A stretch of DNA of 64,000 nt from Rhodospirillales bacterium (GCA_018432935.1 JAHDSF010000006.1:310001-374000), one strand, 5' to 3'. Positions 9,284-21,080 are shown, counted from the stretch's first letter. The notes: generated from the letters alone by a model not told the origin. Numbers and translations: made by a program.

Positions 9284-10789
9284 TCACCCTGTCTTCGTCG
9301 CCTTGGGCTTCCTGATCACGAAGAAGTAGATGAAGACCAGGGTGAGGCCGAGGAAGAAGAGGCTGTCCGGGCTGCGCAGGAAGATCGTCGGGTCGTTGCC
9401 CTCCAGCGACATCGCGCGGCGGAAGAACTGCTCGAGGTCGGGTCCCAGGATGAAGCCTAGCAGCATCGAGACGGTCGGATAGTCCTGCTTGCGCAGGAAA
9501 TAAGCGAGCACCCCGAAGGCCAGGGTCAACGCCATCTGGAACATCGAGAAGGTCGCCACATACCCGCCGACCGTGGCAACCACGGCGATCGACGAGTACA
9601 GGATCGCCCGGTCGATGCCGACGATGCGGATGAAATACGGGCCCAGCGTGAACAGCGTCAGCGGGACCAGCACCAGAGCGCTGACGAACAACGCCGCGTA
9701 CATCGGCGCCACCAGGTCGAACTGGCGGTCGAACAACTGCGGCCCCGGCTGCAGGCCATTGATGATCAGCACGCCGAGGATGACCGCGGTCGTGGGGTCG
9801 CCCGGAATGCCGAAGGTCAGCATCGGGACGTAGGCGCCGCCGCACATCGAGTTGTTGGCGGATTCCGCGGCGGCGATGCCTTCCACCGATCCTTTGCCGA
9901 AGAGTTCGGGCTGCTTCGAGGCGCGCATCGCCTCGGCGTACGACACGAACGCGGCCATCGAGCCGCCGGCCCCGGGCAGCACGCCGATGAAGAAGCCGAT
10001 CACGGCGCTCTTGAGATAGGTCCAGGGGCCGATCCGGCGGACCTCGGCAAGGTTCGGAAGGAAGTCCCTGCGGCGGATCCGGAACAGGTGGGGAGCGGGG
10101 GCGGCACGGTGGGCCTCTTCCGACTGCACCAGCAGCTCGCTGATGGCGAAGGTGCCGATGATCAGCGGCATCATGTTGATGCCCTGCACCAGCAGCTCCG
10201 ACCCGTAGGTGAAGCGGGCCGCCGGCTCCATGACGTCGATGCCGACGGTGGCGAGCATGATGCCCAGGCAGGTGGCGATCGCCCCCTTGGCGTACGATTT
10301 CCGCTGCGCGATGACGATCACGATCAGCGCGAACAGGATCAGGGAGAACTTGCCGGGGGTGCGGATCAGCAGCGCGAGCTTGACGGCCAGCGGGGTGACC
10401 AGCATCAGCATCAGCGCGCCCACCGATCCGCCGATCATCGAGCCCAGTGCCGCGTGGCCGAGGGCATTGGCGCCGCGGCCCTGTTTCATCAGCGGATAGC
10501 CTTCGATCGCCGTCATCATCGACGACGGGGCACCGGGAATGTTGATGGTGGTGGCGGTGATGCTGCCCGAGTACATGCCGGCCATGAAGATGGCGGCGCA
10601 CATCACCAGGGAGGTGACGACCTCGAGCGTATAGGTGACCGGCAGGAGCAGCGAGATCGCCAGCACCGCGGTCAACCCCGGCATGGCGCCGAAAAAGGCC
10701 CCGACCAGAAAGCCGGCGACCATCGCCGCCAGCGGTTCCGGCTGCGCCAGGGCCGCGAACCCGTCGAGCAGTCCGAGCAGCGTGTCCAT
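9284..10789 (-). CDS. tctA: Tripartite tricarboxylate transporter, large permease TctA
   Basis: Large membrane subunit of a TTT-family secondary transporter, which imports tricarboxylates or related organic acids delivered by the periplasmic binding protein. The 501-residue length is typical for TctA. Around a dozen hydrophobic helices and the conserved glycine-rich segments GAMPGL (near residue 35) and GVLPGAGGSMA (in the middle) are visible. The ATG overlaps the tctB stop by one base. Longer in-frame starts lie inside tctB. It converges with holC, leaving 6 bases between stops. The actual substrate cannot be read from the sequence. Confidence 0.94.
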   Translation of the reverse strand: MDTLLGLLDGFAALAQPEPLAAMVAGFLVGAFFGAMPGLTAVLAISLLLPVTYTLEVVTSLVMCAAIFMAGMYSGSITATTINIPGAPSSMMTAIEGYPLMKQGRGANALGHAALGSMIGGSVGALMLMLVTPLAVKLALLIRTPGKFSLILFALIVIVIAQRKSYAKGAIATCLGIMLATVGIDVMEPAARFTYGSELLVQGINMMPLIIGTFAISELLVQSEEAHRAAPAPHLFRIRRRDFLPNLAEVRRIGPWTYLKSAVIGFFIGVLPGAGGSMAAFVSYAEAMRASKQPELFGKGSVEGIAAAESANNSMCGGAYVPMLTFGIPGDPTTAVILGVLIINGLQPGPQLFDRQFDLVAPMYAALFVSALVLVPLTLFTLGPYFIRIVGIDRAILYSSIAVVATVGGYVATFSMFQMALTLAFGVLAYFLRKQDYPTVSMLLGFILGPDLEQFFRRAMSLEGNDPTIFLRSPDSLFFLGLTLVFIYFFVIRKPKATKTG

Positions 10790-11259
10790 CACAGGAACTC
10801 GCCCAGGGTGGGCAGCCGCAGCCGGAACAGCTCGGCGTAGAAAAGATAGAACGCGATGGCGATCGCCACGGCGATGACCATCCGCAGCACCGGATTGCGG
10901 AACCGGCACTCGAGCACGAACAGCAGCCCGAGAGCGTAGGCCGTGGTGGAGACGAAATAGCCCACTGTGTCGAAGGCGGCCACGTAGGCGCCGGTCAGCA
11001 GGACCACTAGTACCGGCTTCATCGACCGTGGCCCGACACGCTCCGGCTTCGCCTCGCGGACCCCGCCGACAAGGGCGAATCCGCACGCCACCAGCATCAC
11101 CGTCGAGACCACGACGGGAAAGAACGAGGCGCTGATCGTGTCGTTCTCGATCGGCGGTGCCGACCACAGGGCGGTCGCCAGATAGCCAAGGGTGACCGCG
11201 ATCACCACGGTGGGAACGAGGACCGGTGGACGGAGGCTGGATCTGAGGCGCACGGCCAC
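10789..11259 (-). CDS. tctB: Tripartite tricarboxylate transporter, small permease TctB
   Basis: Small membrane subunit paired with TctA. The 156-residue protein has four hydrophobic helices, as expected for the family, and the first cytoplasmic stretch is basic. It lies between tctC (58 bases upstream) and tctA (1-base overlap), in the standard tctCBA order. TctB proteins are poorly conserved in sequence, so position contributes much of the identification. Confidence 0.88.
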   Translation of the reverse strand: MAVRLRSSLRPPVLVPTVVIAVTLGYLATALWSAPPIENDTISASFFPVVVSTVMLVACGFALVGGVREAKPERVGPRSMKPVLVVLLTGAYVAAFDTVGYFVSTTAYALGLLFVLECRFRNPVLRMVIAVAIAIAFYLFYAELFRLRLPTLGEFL

Positions 11260-11317
11260 AAGGCTCCCGGAGGCGGGGGCCTTCCGCCCGCGGGCGGGAC
11301 GGAAGGCCCCGCCGCGA

Positions 11318-12298
11318 CTATTTCTTCTTCAGGACTCCCTGGTCGACCAGATCCTGCATGATCTTGAAGAACTGCTGCTGGGTGTCCTTGGCCCAGGCGG
11401 TGACCTTGTCGGAGCCGAGCCAGGCCGGCGACACTCCGGTCTTGGTGAGCCAGTCCTTGAACTCCTGGCTCTGGTAGGCGTCGGAATAGGCCTTCTCGAC
11501 CGTCTTGACGATGTCGTCGGCAGTCCCCGCCGGGGCGGCCAGGACGATGAAGCTGCCGATCTGAAGATCGACACCGCTTTCCTTGGCGGTGGGCACGTTG
11601 GGATAGGCGGGATTGCGCGTCTCTGACAGCTCGACCAGGCCGCGGACCTGGTTCGCCTCCAGCAGGGGGGCGAAGTCGCCCAGGCTGGTGACGACGGCCT
11701 CGACCTCGCCGGACAGGATCGCCTCCTTCTGGGGCGCCGCCCCGCCCGGGTAGGAGATGAGGTTGAACTTGGCACCGGTCGCGTCCTGCACCTGCAGCAT
11801 CGCGATGTGGACGCGGGAGCCGACCCCCTGGATGCCGACCTTGATCTTGCCGGGAGCGGCCTTGGCCGCCTTGACCAGATCGTCCAGCGTCTTGTACGGC
11901 GTGCCGCTGGCGACCATGATCGCGTCGGGCTCGGCGGTGATGCGGCTGATCAGCCGGAGCTTGTCGAGGCCGTAGCCTTGGACCAGACCCTGCCATGGCA
12001 CCGTGATCACGCTGTCGTAGGTGAGGCTTCCCAGGGTGTAGCCGTCCGGCCGGGCCTTCACCACCTCCATCACCCCGGTGGCGCTCAGGCCGCCCTCGAT
12101 GTTCTCGACGAAGATCCCTTTCGGGAGCGATTTCTCGGCGATGCTCGAAATCTTCCTGACGATGCCGTCGGTGCCGCCGCCGGCACCCCAGGCGACGATC
12201 ATCCGGATGTCCTTGACGGGGTAATCGGCTGCGATCGCCGGTCCGGTCGCAAGCATCAGCGCGACCGCCACGGCCCGGACAAGGCTTCGTTGCGTCAT
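11318..12298 (-). CDS. tctC: Tripartite tricarboxylate transporter substrate-binding protein TctC (Bug family)
   Basis: Periplasmic solute receptor of the TctABC system. The 326-residue product has a signal peptide cleaved at AIA-A (about residue 23), then the Bug/TctC fold with the ligand-binding region WGAGGGTDGI near the N-terminus. The ATG at 12298 was chosen because GGGAGAAA sits directly upstream and it starts the signal peptide. No two-component regulator of the TctDE type is adjacent, so control is unclear. Ligand specificity of Bug proteins varies widely. Confidence 0.92.
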   Translation of the reverse strand: MTQRSLVRAVAVALMLATGPAIAADYPVKDIRMIVAWGAGGGTDGIVRKISSIAEKSLPKGIFVENIEGGLSATGVMEVVKARPDGYTLGSLTYDSVITVPWQGLVQGYGLDKLRLISRITAEPDAIMVASGTPYKTLDDLVKAAKAAPGKIKVGIQGVGSRVHIAMLQVQDATGAKFNLISYPGGAAPQKEAILSGEVEAVVTSLGDFAPLLEANQVRGLVELSETRNPAYPNVPTAKESGVDLQIGSFIVLAAPAGTADDIVKTVEKAYSDAYQSQEFKDWLTKTGVSPAWLGSDKVTAWAKDTQQQFFKIMQDLVDQGVLKKK

Positions 12299-12530
12299 GA
12301 CGTTTCTCCCTGGTTGTCGTTGCCGGACACCGGGGCGCGACGCCGAACCGGTGCCATGCCAAGCACGACCTCCCACTCTTCTGAGCGGTGGGATCAGTAA
12401 GCATTGGACATATGTGGCTTATTCGGGTCGGATCAACAGCCGCGGAGTTCTCGACCTTGCCTCTTGATGCGGCGCCGCGCCCGGGTTTGCTTTTCTCGTT
12501 CGGTGGTCCTGCCGGGGCGTCTGTCGGGCG

Positions 12531-12959
12531 TCAGCGCCGGGCGCGACCCCGGGTCCCCTTGCCGGCTGCCACCCGGCGCTGGTACTCGCGCCGGTTCGCC
12601 GCGATCCTCTTGCGGAAGATGAGGCCGGTGATCTCCGAGCTGATGTAGGCGAGAATCGGGGTCGCGATCAGCGAGAACAGCCAGAACACGACATGGCTCG
12701 GCTCGAGGAGCCGGATCAGCGCGGCGTGGTAGTAGAGGGCGAACAGGATCAGCACGAGGTCGGAGAACAGGCACCAGCGAAAGGCTATCCGGTGCGTCAG
12801 CCGGCGAGGCCTGATAGGTCCGCCGTAGGCCAGAATGAGGCCGTAGATCAAGCCGCCCAGGAAGTTGCCGAGGAAGATCACCGTGCAGAAAACGGCAATG
12901 TAGTATTGGAATTCGGTAAAGTGGAAAAGATTCAGAACAGACTCGACGAAACCGAACAT
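12531..12959 (-). CDS. Small integral membrane protein of unknown function
   Basis: A 142-residue protein with three or four hydrophobic stretches (about residues 18-43, 60-78 and 88-110) and a very basic C-terminal tail ending in RARR. The tail is predicted to be cytoplasmic by the positive-inside rule. I do not recognise the family. It lies 70 bases downstream of the MFS gene on the same strand and could be co-transcribed with it. Confidence 0.6.
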   Translation of the reverse strand: MFGFVESVLNLFHFTEFQYYIAVFCTVIFLGNFLGGLIYGLILAYGGPIRPRRLTHRIAFRWCLFSDLVLILFALYYHAALIRLLEPSHVVFWLFSLIATPILAYISSEITGLIFRKRIAANRREYQRRVAAGKGTRGRARR

Positions 12960-13029
12960 CTCTCATCCCCGCCGGAACGGCCGTAAGACTAATCGAGAAG
13001 CGGTCGCGCACCAAGTCTGATGAAGGGTC

Positions 13030-14208
13030 TCAACGGCCGGTCGCCGCCGATACGCGGAGCTGGCGGCGGAGGAGGAGCGCCGCTGCGGCGCCGAGGCCGC
13101 ACAGCACGGCCATGACGTGGTAGGCGTCGCCGCCCACCGCCCCGTAAAGCCGGCCCGAGGCGAAAGTGGCGAGGCCCATTCCCGCGCCCATCGCCACCGA
13201 GCCGTACAGGCTCTGCGCGGTCACCGCCATCGCGGCAGGCACCGTGCGCGAGATGTAGTGCATCGCGCCGAGGTGGGCGGCCCCGTAAGTGAATCCGTGC
13301 AGCGGCTGCACCAGGGCGAGCACCAGCAGATCGTCGGTGGCGCCGGTCGCGATCCAGCGCACGACCCCGGCCAACCCGCCGAGGACGACCAGCGACGCCG
13401 GATCGAGGACGCGGAGCAGCCGGGCCGCGAACAGGAAGAGCACGATCTCGGCGATCACGCCTTCCGCCCACAGGGCGCCGATCACGTCGGCCGAGTGTCC
13501 GACCGATTCCCAATGCAGCGTCCCCATCACGTAGTACAGCCCGTGGCTGCTCTGGACCAGGACGCAGGCGGCAAGGAAGAGCAGGAACCTGCGGTCTCCC
13601 AGCAGCGCCCGCATCGGCGAGCGGGCGAGCGCCGGCGGCCTTGGCGCTTCCAGGGTCGGCAAGGCCAGGGTGACGAGCAGGAGCAGTACCAATGCCGCCG
13701 CCAGCAAGAGGAAGATGGTGTCCGCGTTGCGGCCGACCAGCAACGACCCGGTTGCGGCCGACACTGCGATGAAGGCGACCGAGCCCCACAGCCGGATCCG
13801 TCCGTAGTCGAGGCCGCGGGTGGTGGCGGCGCTCAACGTCATGTTCTCGCCCAGCGGCATCAGCCCTGCCCAGGCGCTGGTGAAGAGCAGGCTGACGGCA
13901 AGGATCGGAAGAAAGCCATGCGACCAGCGGAACGCCATGAAGCAGGCGAGGGACGCCACGGCCAGGGCGACGATCACCCGCTTGCGCTCGCCCCGGCGAT
14001 CGGCGAACGAGGCGATGACGGGAGCGGTGAAGACGCGGGCGACGATGCTGACGGTGACGATGTCGCCGATGGCGCGCGCGTCCAGCCCGCGGTCGGCCAG
14101 CCACACCGGCCAGAACGGCAGGTGGACGCCCACCACCGTGAAGTAGGCGACGTAGAACAGCGACAAGCGGAATGCCAGCGCCGAAGGTGTTGCGCCCATG
14201 CCTCCCAT
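13030..14208 (-). CDS. MFS transporter (MFS_1-like / HcaT-type)
   Basis: Major facilitator superfamily carrier of 392 residues with about 12 hydrophobic helices. The opening segment, a helix followed by [15 protein letters not shown], and the DRRGERKRV loop after helix 2 resemble the MFS_1_like group that includes the phenylpropionate transporter HcaT and nucleoside symporters. The substrate is unknown. No catabolic gene for aromatic acids is next to it, so the HcaT comparison is structural only. The divergent neighbour is a PfkB kinase. Confidence 0.82.
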   Translation of the reverse strand: MGGMGATPSALAFRLSLFYVAYFTVVGVHLPFWPVWLADRGLDARAIGDIVTVSIVARVFTAPVIASFADRRGERKRVIVALAVASLACFMAFRWSHGFLPILAVSLLFTSAWAGLMPLGENMTLSAATTRGLDYGRIRLWGSVAFIAVSAATGSLLVGRNADTIFLLLAAALVLLLLVTLALPTLEAPRPPALARSPMRALLGDRRFLLFLAACVLVQSSHGLYYVMGTLHWESVGHSADVIGALWAEGVIAEIVLFLFAARLLRVLDPASLVVLGGLAGVVRWIATGATDDLLVLALVQPLHGFTYGAAHLGAMHYISRTVPAAMAVTAQSLYGSVAMGAGMGLATFASGRLYGAVGGDAYHVMAVLCGLGAAAALLLRRQLRVSAATGR

Positions 14209-14319
14209 CCCGGGGGGTTGCGATCCCGCCGATCAGTATCCCGCCCGGCGACGGCGCACAATGCTTGATGCGGCGCCCGCTCCTTGCGTACTTTGCGGGT
14301 GAGGGAAGAAGAGGAGCTC

Positions 14320-15171
14320 ATGGCCCGCATTGTCGTCGTCGGGTCGGTGGCGGTCGACGAGGTCGCCCTGGTGGAGGGCCGCGTCCGCGAAGGCGCGCAT
14401 CTCGAGGCCGTCTCGCGAGGGAGCCGGCTGGGCGGGGGTGCTGCCAACACCGGCACCGCGCTCGTGCATGCCGGACATCATGTTTCGCTGGTCAGCGCCG
14501 TCGGCGAGGACGCGACGGCGGACTGGATTCTCGCGCGGCTGCGGGAGGCGGGCTGCGACATCGCGCCGATCGTCCGCCTTCCCGGTCCTTCGACTCGCTC
14601 GTTCATCATGATCGACGAGGCCGGCGAGAGGACGGTCGTGAATCTCGGCCGCGCTGCCGAATGCGGACCGCCGCACCGGCTGCTGCCGGTGCCGGCCGAC
14701 GTCGTCTACGTGCGCAGCCGCAGTCCCGACCTCGCCGAGGTGATGCGCGAGAAGGCGCGAACCTGCCTGGTGGTCGCCCACGCCCCGCCGCTCGTGGACG
14801 GAGCTCGGCCGTGCCATGTCATCGTGACGTCGCGCTCGGACATCGACGACGGCTTCGCGGCGGCGCCGTTCGCCGCCGGCCGCCGGATCGGCGGCGACAC
14901 CGTCCGCTGGGTGGTCGTGACCGACGGCGCGCGAGGGGCCACCGCCCATTCCGCCGAGGGCAGCATCGCCAGACCGGCTCCCAAGGTGCGCCCGGTCGAC
15001 ACCACCGGTGCCGGCGATTCGTTCGCGGCCGGGCTCATCCACGGCCTGGCCGGTGGCCTCGCCATGGCGGAGGCGTTGGAGATCGCCAACGCCTGGGGGG
15101 CCGAATCCACGCTCTACGAGGCATCCGCACTGCCGCCGACGGCGGCCGTCTTCCAGAAACCAGAGGCATGA
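14320..15171 (+). CDS. PfkB-family carbohydrate/nucleoside kinase
   Basis: Ribokinase-type sugar or nucleoside kinase of 283 residues. The N-terminal glycine-rich region [11 protein letters not shown] (about residues 44-54) and the C-terminal anion-hole and catalytic-base motif [13 protein letters not shown] (about 227-239) are intact, so it should be active. A purine-rich GAAGAAGAGGAG precedes the ATG at 14320; an in-frame TTG at 14284 has no such site. The stop overlaps the start of upp by four bases, suggesting a nucleoside or ribose salvage role. The exact substrate is not determinable from sequence. Confidence 0.85.
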   Translation: MARIVVVGSVAVDEVALVEGRVREGAHLEAVSRGSRLGGGAANTGTALVHAGHHVSLVSAVGEDATADWILARLREAGCDIAPIVRLPGPSTRSFIMIDEAGERTVVNLGRAAECGPPHRLLPVPADVVYVRSRSPDLAEVMREKARTCLVVAHAPPLVDGARPCHVIVTSRSDIDDGFAAAPFAAGRRIGGDTVRWVVVTDGARGATAHSAEGSIARPAPKVRPVDTTGAGDSFAAGLIHGLAGGLAMAEALEIANAWGAESTLYEASALPPTAAVFQKPEA

Positions 15172-15824
15172 TGCTCAAGCACCCGAACTACCCCAACCTG
15201 CACGTCCTCAACCATCCGCTGATCCTCCACAAGCTGACCCACATGCGGAAGAAGCAGACCTCGACCAAGACCTTCCGCACCCTGCTCAAGGAGATCTCGC
15301 TGCTGATGGGCTACGAGATCACGCGCGACCTGCCGATCACCTACGAGGGCATCGAGACTCCGGTCGGACCGATGGAGAGGGCGCCGGTGATCGCCGGCAA
15401 GAAGGTGGCGGTGGTGCCGATCCTGCGCGCCGGGACGGGCATGGCCGACGGCCTGCTGGAGCTGATGCCGTCGGCGCGGGTCGGGCACATCGGCCTCTAT
15501 CGCGATCACGAGACGAAACGCCCCGTGGAGTATCTGGTGAAGCTGCCGGAAGTCGAGGGGCGCACCTTCATCATTACCGACCCGATGCTGGCGACCGGCT
15601 ATTCGGCGGTTCACGCGCTCGACGTGCTCAACCGGCACGGGGTCGCCGATTCGGCGATCCGCATGATGGCCCTGGTGGCGGCGCCCGAGGGCGTCGCCGT
15701 GGTCAGCAAGGCCCATCCCGGGGTGCCGGTCTACGTCGCCTCTCTCGACGAGCGGCTCAACGACAGCGCCTATATCGTGCCCGGCCTCGGCGACGCCGGC
15801 GACCGGCTGTTCGGAACCAAGTAG
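15168..15824 (+). CDS. upp: Uracil phosphoribosyltransferase
   Basis: Converts uracil and PRPP to UMP in pyrimidine salvage. The product is 218 residues (217 if the adjacent second ATG at 15171 is used; spacing from the AGAGG favours the second). The PRPP-binding motif appears as [12 protein letters not shown] (about residues 140-151), and the uracil-binding C-terminal segment as [17 protein letters not shown]. It overlaps the kinase gene upstream by four bases. A uracil permease lies about 1.2 kb downstream on the other strand. Confidence 0.96.
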   Translation: MMLKHPNYPNLHVLNHPLILHKLTHMRKKQTSTKTFRTLLKEISLLMGYEITRDLPITYEGIETPVGPMERAPVIAGKKVAVVPILRAGTGMADGLLELMPSARVGHIGLYRDHETKRPVEYLVKLPEVEGRTFIITDPMLATGYSAVHALDVLNRHGVADSAIRMMALVAAPEGVAVVSKAHPGVPVYVASLDERLNDSAYIVPGLGDAGDRLFGTK

Positions 15825-15837
15825 GCCCCGCCTGGGC

Positions 15838-15863
15838 GCCCTCATCCCTGACCGGATGAGGGC
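15838..15863. terminator. Hairpin between convergent genes upp and yeiH-like
   Basis: A 10-base perfect inverted repeat (GCCCTCATCC and its complement) with a 6-base loop lies 13 bases after the upp stop and just before the end of the opposing gene. Its location between convergent genes suggests a bidirectional transcription end. There is no T-tract on either side, so a classical intrinsic terminator is uncertain. Confidence 0.45.
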
Positions 15864-15873
15864 AGGGGGCGCG

Positions 15874-16875
15874 TCAATCCAGGAACGTCGCCCCCGCCAG
15901 CACCCAGCCGGCGATGAAGAGGGTCTCGGCGAGGACGAGGCTGACCGGTCGGATGCCGATCCGCGCCAGGGCGCGCAGCGACGTCTTGACGCCCAAGGCG
16001 GCGATCGCCGCCACCAGGCACCAGCGCGACAGCTCGACGAGCCAGTCGGCGGCGGCGGCAGGTACCACGCCGCTGCTGTTGATGGCGACGAACAGGCAGA
16101 AGGCGATCACGAACACCGGCACCGGCAGCTTGCCCGCCTGGCCGCCGCGGCGGCGAAGGATCACGGACAGCACGAATACCACCGGCACCAGCATCGCCAC
16201 CCGGAACAGCTTGACCACCGTCGAGATGTCGCCGGCCTCGTTGGAAACGCTGTAGCCGGCGCCGATCACCTGCGCCACGTCATGGATGGTGCCGCCCAGG
16301 AACATGCCGGTGGCATGGGCGTCGAGGCCGAGACGGACGGCGATGATGGGATAGACCACCATCGCTACCGTCGACAGCGTGGTCACCGAGACGACGGCGA
16401 AGATGGCGTTGCGCTCGGCTTCCGGGTGGCGTGGCAAGACCGCGGCGATCGCCAGCGCCGCCGAGGCGCCGCAGATGCCGACCGCGCCGCCGGTGAGGAC
16501 GCCGAAGCCGCCGCCCTGCCCCAGCACCCGTGCCGCGGTGACGCCGAACAGGATGGTCAGCACCAGCCCGGCGGCGACCCAGCCGATCGACAGGCCGCCC
16601 AGCGACAGGAGCTGCTCGAAGGTGATCCGCATGCCGAGCAGCGCAACCCCGATTCGCAGTATTTTCGAGGCGGCAAACTCGATGCCCGGCACGCACGAGA
16701 CCTCCTCGGCCAGGAAATGGAAGGCAAGCCCCAGCAGCAGGGCGAACAGCATCTGCGGGGCGCCGTAGTGGTCCGACAGGAAGCGGGCGGCGGCGGCGAT
16801 CGTCAGGCAGACGACGATCCCCGGGAACAGGCGGCGCGAGCGCCCGACGAGCTTCTTGGTGAGTGCGATCGCCAC
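15874..16875 (-). CDS. YeiH-type putative sulfate exporter family protein
   Basis: Polytopic membrane protein of the UPF0324/YeiH family (333 residues, about 10 hydrophobic segments). Family-typical features are LRIGVALLGMRITF (about residues 74-87), GGAVGICGASAALA (about 130-143) and GTIHDVAQVIGAGY (about 193-206). Members have been proposed to export sulfite/sulfate or to relate to cysteine metabolism, but biochemical proof is thin. A terminator separates it from uraA upstream. Confidence 0.85.
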   Translation of the reverse strand: MAIALTKKLVGRSRRLFPGIVVCLTIAAAARFLSDHYGAPQMLFALLLGLAFHFLAEEVSCVPGIEFAASKILRIGVALLGMRITFEQLLSLGGLSIGWVAAGLVLTILFGVTAARVLGQGGGFGVLTGGAVGICGASAALAIAAVLPRHPEAERNAIFAVVSVTTLSTVAMVVYPIIAVRLGLDAHATGMFLGGTIHDVAQVIGAGYSVSNEAGDISTVVKLFRVAMLVPVVFVLSVILRRRGGQAGKLPVPVFVIAFCLFVAINSSGVVPAAAADWLVELSRWCLVAAIAALGVKTSLRALARIGIRPVSLVLAETLFIAGWVLAGATFLD

Positions 16876-16892
16876 GATTTGGCTCCGTCAGC

Positions 16893-16937
16893 GACAAACA
16901 AAAGCGTGGCCGCCCGGATCCGTCCGGGCAGCCACGC
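16893..16937 (-). terminator. Intrinsic terminator downstream of uraA
   Basis: Read on the minus strand, a stem of two 7-pair blocks (GCGTGGC and GCCCGGA with their complements, separated by one mismatch) with a short loop is followed by CTTTTGTTTGT. Stem plus T-rich run fits a rho-independent terminator for the uraA transcript. Confidence 0.75.
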
Positions 16938-16949
16938 CGTTCCGCATAG

Positions 16950-16980
16950 ATAGGTGGCCGGGCGGCGCCCGGCCACCTAT
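16950..16980. repeat. 14-base-pair perfect hairpin directly after uraA
   Basis: Perfect inverted repeat with arms ATAGGTGGCCGGGC and a 3-base loop, beginning 5 bases after the uraA stop. It precedes the T-tract terminator at 16893-16937 and may stabilise the 3' end of the mRNA or act as a first pause site. Confidence 0.6.
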
Positions 16981-16984
16981 GGAG

Positions 16985-18301
16985 TCAGTCGGCCGGGCTG
17001 GCCGCCCCCTGCGGGCCGGTCGCGAACAGGCTTGCCGTGTCCTCGACCTTCTCTCGGCCCGGCAGCAGCAGGTTGAGGAGGATGCCGGTGACCGCCGCCA
17101 GCGCCATCGACGAGACCTTGAAGGTGCCGCCGAAATCCAGCACCGCCCCGCCGATGCCGATCACCAGGATGACCGACGAGATGATCAGGTTGCGCTTGCT
17201 GCCGAAATCGATCTGCTTGTCGATCAGCATGCGCAGGCCCGACGAGGCGATGACGCCGAACAGCAGGATCGATACGCCGCCCATGACCGGGGTCGGCACC
17301 GTCTGGATGAACGCCGCGACCTTGCCGGTGAAGCCGAACAGGATCGCCAGGCAGGCGGCGCCGCCGATGACGAACACGCTGAAGACGCGGGTAATCGCCA
17401 TCACGCCGATGTTCTCGCCGTAGGTTGTGTTGGGCGGGCCCCCCAGCATGGCGGCGAGGGTCGTCGCCAGGCCGTCGCCGAGCAGAGAGCGGTGCAGGCC
17501 GGGCTTCTCCAGGAAGTTCCGCCCGCAGATCTTGCTCAGCACCGTCTGGTCGCCGATGTGCTCGGCGATCGTCACGAAGGCGACCGGCGCGATCGCCAAC
17601 ACGGTGCCCACGCTCAAGGCCGAGGTGCTCGGGACCAGGAACGAGGGCACAGCGAACCAGGGCGCTGCGGCGACGGGGGAGAAGTCGACCATCCCGAAGA
17701 CCGCTGCGACGATGTAGCCGCCGATCACCGCGAACAGGATCGGCACCAGGGCGAAGACGCCGCGCATGAAGACGGCGATGGCGATGCCGATGAACAGGGT
17801 GATCAGGGCCAGCAGGAAGTAGTCGAGATGGTACGCCTTGGTCGCGGCGACGCCGGTCGCCATCTCGACCGCGACCTTCGCCAGGCCGAGGCCGATCACC
17901 ATGATCACCGGGCCGATGACGATCGGCGGCAACATGGCAAGCAGCCAGCGGACGCCGAACTTCCAGATTCCCGCGGCGACCATCACGTAGACGAGTCCGG
18001 CGACGGCGCATCCCCACAATGCGCCCTCGGCGCCGCCTGCCTGGCTGGCGGCGATGATCGGTCCGATGAAGGCGAACGACGATCCCAGGTAGGCGGGGAT
18101 CCTGCCGCCGGTGATGACGATGTAGAGAAGCGTGCCCAGGCCGCTGGTGACCAGGGCCACCGCGGGATTGAGTCCGGTCAGGTACGGGACCAGGACGGTC
18201 GCCCCGAACATGGCGAACACGTGCTGCAGGCTGAGCGTCAGCCACAGAGGCGGCGCGGGCCTCTGTTCGACGTCAAGGACGATCGAGTTCTCCTTACTCA
18301 T
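16985..18301 (-). CDS. uraA: Uracil/xanthine permease (NCS2 family)
   Basis: Proton-coupled nucleobase symporter of the inner membrane. The 438-residue product has about 14 hydrophobic segments. The N-terminal LQHVFAMFGATVLVPYLTG and the later TYGENIGVMAITRVFS (about residues 285-300) are characteristic of the UraA/PyrP branch rather than purine permeases. With upp about 1.2 kb away it would complete uracil salvage: uptake followed by conversion to UMP. The long leader upstream contains a conspicuous hairpin. Confidence 0.93.
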   Translation of the reverse strand: MSKENSIVLDVEQRPAPPLWLTLSLQHVFAMFGATVLVPYLTGLNPAVALVTSGLGTLLYIVITGGRIPAYLGSSFAFIGPIIAASQAGGAEGALWGCAVAGLVYVMVAAGIWKFGVRWLLAMLPPIVIGPVIMVIGLGLAKVAVEMATGVAATKAYHLDYFLLALITLFIGIAIAVFMRGVFALVPILFAVIGGYIVAAVFGMVDFSPVAAAPWFAVPSFLVPSTSALSVGTVLAIAPVAFVTIAEHIGDQTVLSKICGRNFLEKPGLHRSLLGDGLATTLAAMLGGPPNTTYGENIGVMAITRVFSVFVIGGAACLAILFGFTGKVAAFIQTVPTPVMGGVSILLFGVIASSGLRMLIDKQIDFGSKRNLIISSVILVIGIGGAVLDFGGTFKVSSMALAAVTGILLNLLLPGREKVEDTASLFATGPQGAASPAD

Positions 18302-18369
18302 GGTACGGCCCCCTTGTGTTTCGACGGTGGCGGGACCCGGGCCTGGAATCCGGAACGGCGCGCATACGA

Positions 18370-18408
18370 ATCGGCCTCATGGCGATCTTGTCGATCCATG
18401 AGGCCGAT
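18370..18408 (-). promoter_or_regulatory. Leader hairpin upstream of uraA
   Basis: A 13-base perfect inverted repeat (arms ATCGGCCTCATGG and complement, 13-base spacer) lies 68 bases upstream of the uraA ATG. If transcription starts further upstream it would be part of the mRNA leader, where it could serve as an attenuator or a protein-binding site. No known pyrimidine-responsive motif is recognised. Confidence 0.4.
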
Positions 18409-18534
18409 GCCGGTCCGGCATTGGAAATGCCGGGGTCGTGGCAAATTTGTGATGTTTTCATTAAAGCCCGTATATGACATAAGCCCCCGCCGGGGCCAAG
18501 AGGAAGTTTTCCACCGCCTCGGACCCTACTAGAT

Positions 18535-20433
<1,899 letters not shown>

Positions 20434-20629
20434 GGGCGGCGTCTTACCATGACCGTGATCCGGGGGAAACGATCTTCGCCGGCGGACGCAGCCGCAGGTT
20501 GCCTCGACCAAGGGAGGGGTCTAAAAGGATCATCTGCTCTTGGGGTCGGCGGTCCCGCACCCCATTTACCGTCGGGTCGCAAAACTCGGCCGAAAAAACC
20601 AGCCACAATCGCGGAGGGCAGGGGGTAAA

Positions 20630-21052
20630 ATGGCTCTCGAACGCACGTTGTCGATCATCAAGCCGGACGCCACCGAGCGGAACCTGACCGGGCAGATCGT
20701 CGCCCGGCTCGAGGGGGGCGGGCTGCGCGTCGTCGCCCAGAAGCGCCTCCGCCTCACGCGGGAGCAGGCCCAGCAGTTCTATGCGGTCCACGCCAGCAGG
20801 GCGTTCTACGACGATCTCTGCGACTTCATGACCTCGGGGCCGGTGGTGGTGCAGGTGCTGGAAGGCGAGAACGCGATCGCCCGCAACCGCGAGGTGATGG
20901 GCTCGACCAATCCCGCCAACGCCGCGCCCGGCACCATCCGCAAGGACTTCGCCCGCGACGTCCAGCAGAACTCGGTGCACGGCTCGGACTCCTCCGAGAA
21001 CGCCGCCCGCGAGATCGCCTTCTTCTTCGCCGAGACCGAAATCGTCGGCTGA
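20630..21052 (+). CDS. ndk: Nucleoside diphosphate kinase
   Basis: Transfers the gamma-phosphate from ATP to nucleoside diphosphates through a phosphohistidine. The 140-residue length is standard. It opens with [11 protein letters not shown], and the active-site histidine is H117 in [21 protein letters not shown] precedes the ATG. In the same frame a longer reading exists from 20540, but the family N-terminus and ribosome-binding site fix the start at 20630. The 3' flank holds a cluster of palindromic repeats. Confidence 0.97.
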   Translation: MALERTLSIIKPDATERNLTGQIVARLEGGGLRVVAQKRLRLTREQAQQFYAVHASRAFYDDLCDFMTSGPVVVQVLEGENAIARNREVMGSTNPANAAPGTIRKDFARDVQQNSVHGSDSSENAAREIAFFFAETEIVG

Positions 21053-21080
21053 AGGTGCAGTTCGGGGAGTTCGGAGTTCG

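Noticed and set aside
15838-15863. Standard rho-independent terminator after upp
   Set aside because: The stem is strong but there is no T-tract on either strand, so it is kept only as a low-confidence bidirectional hairpin.
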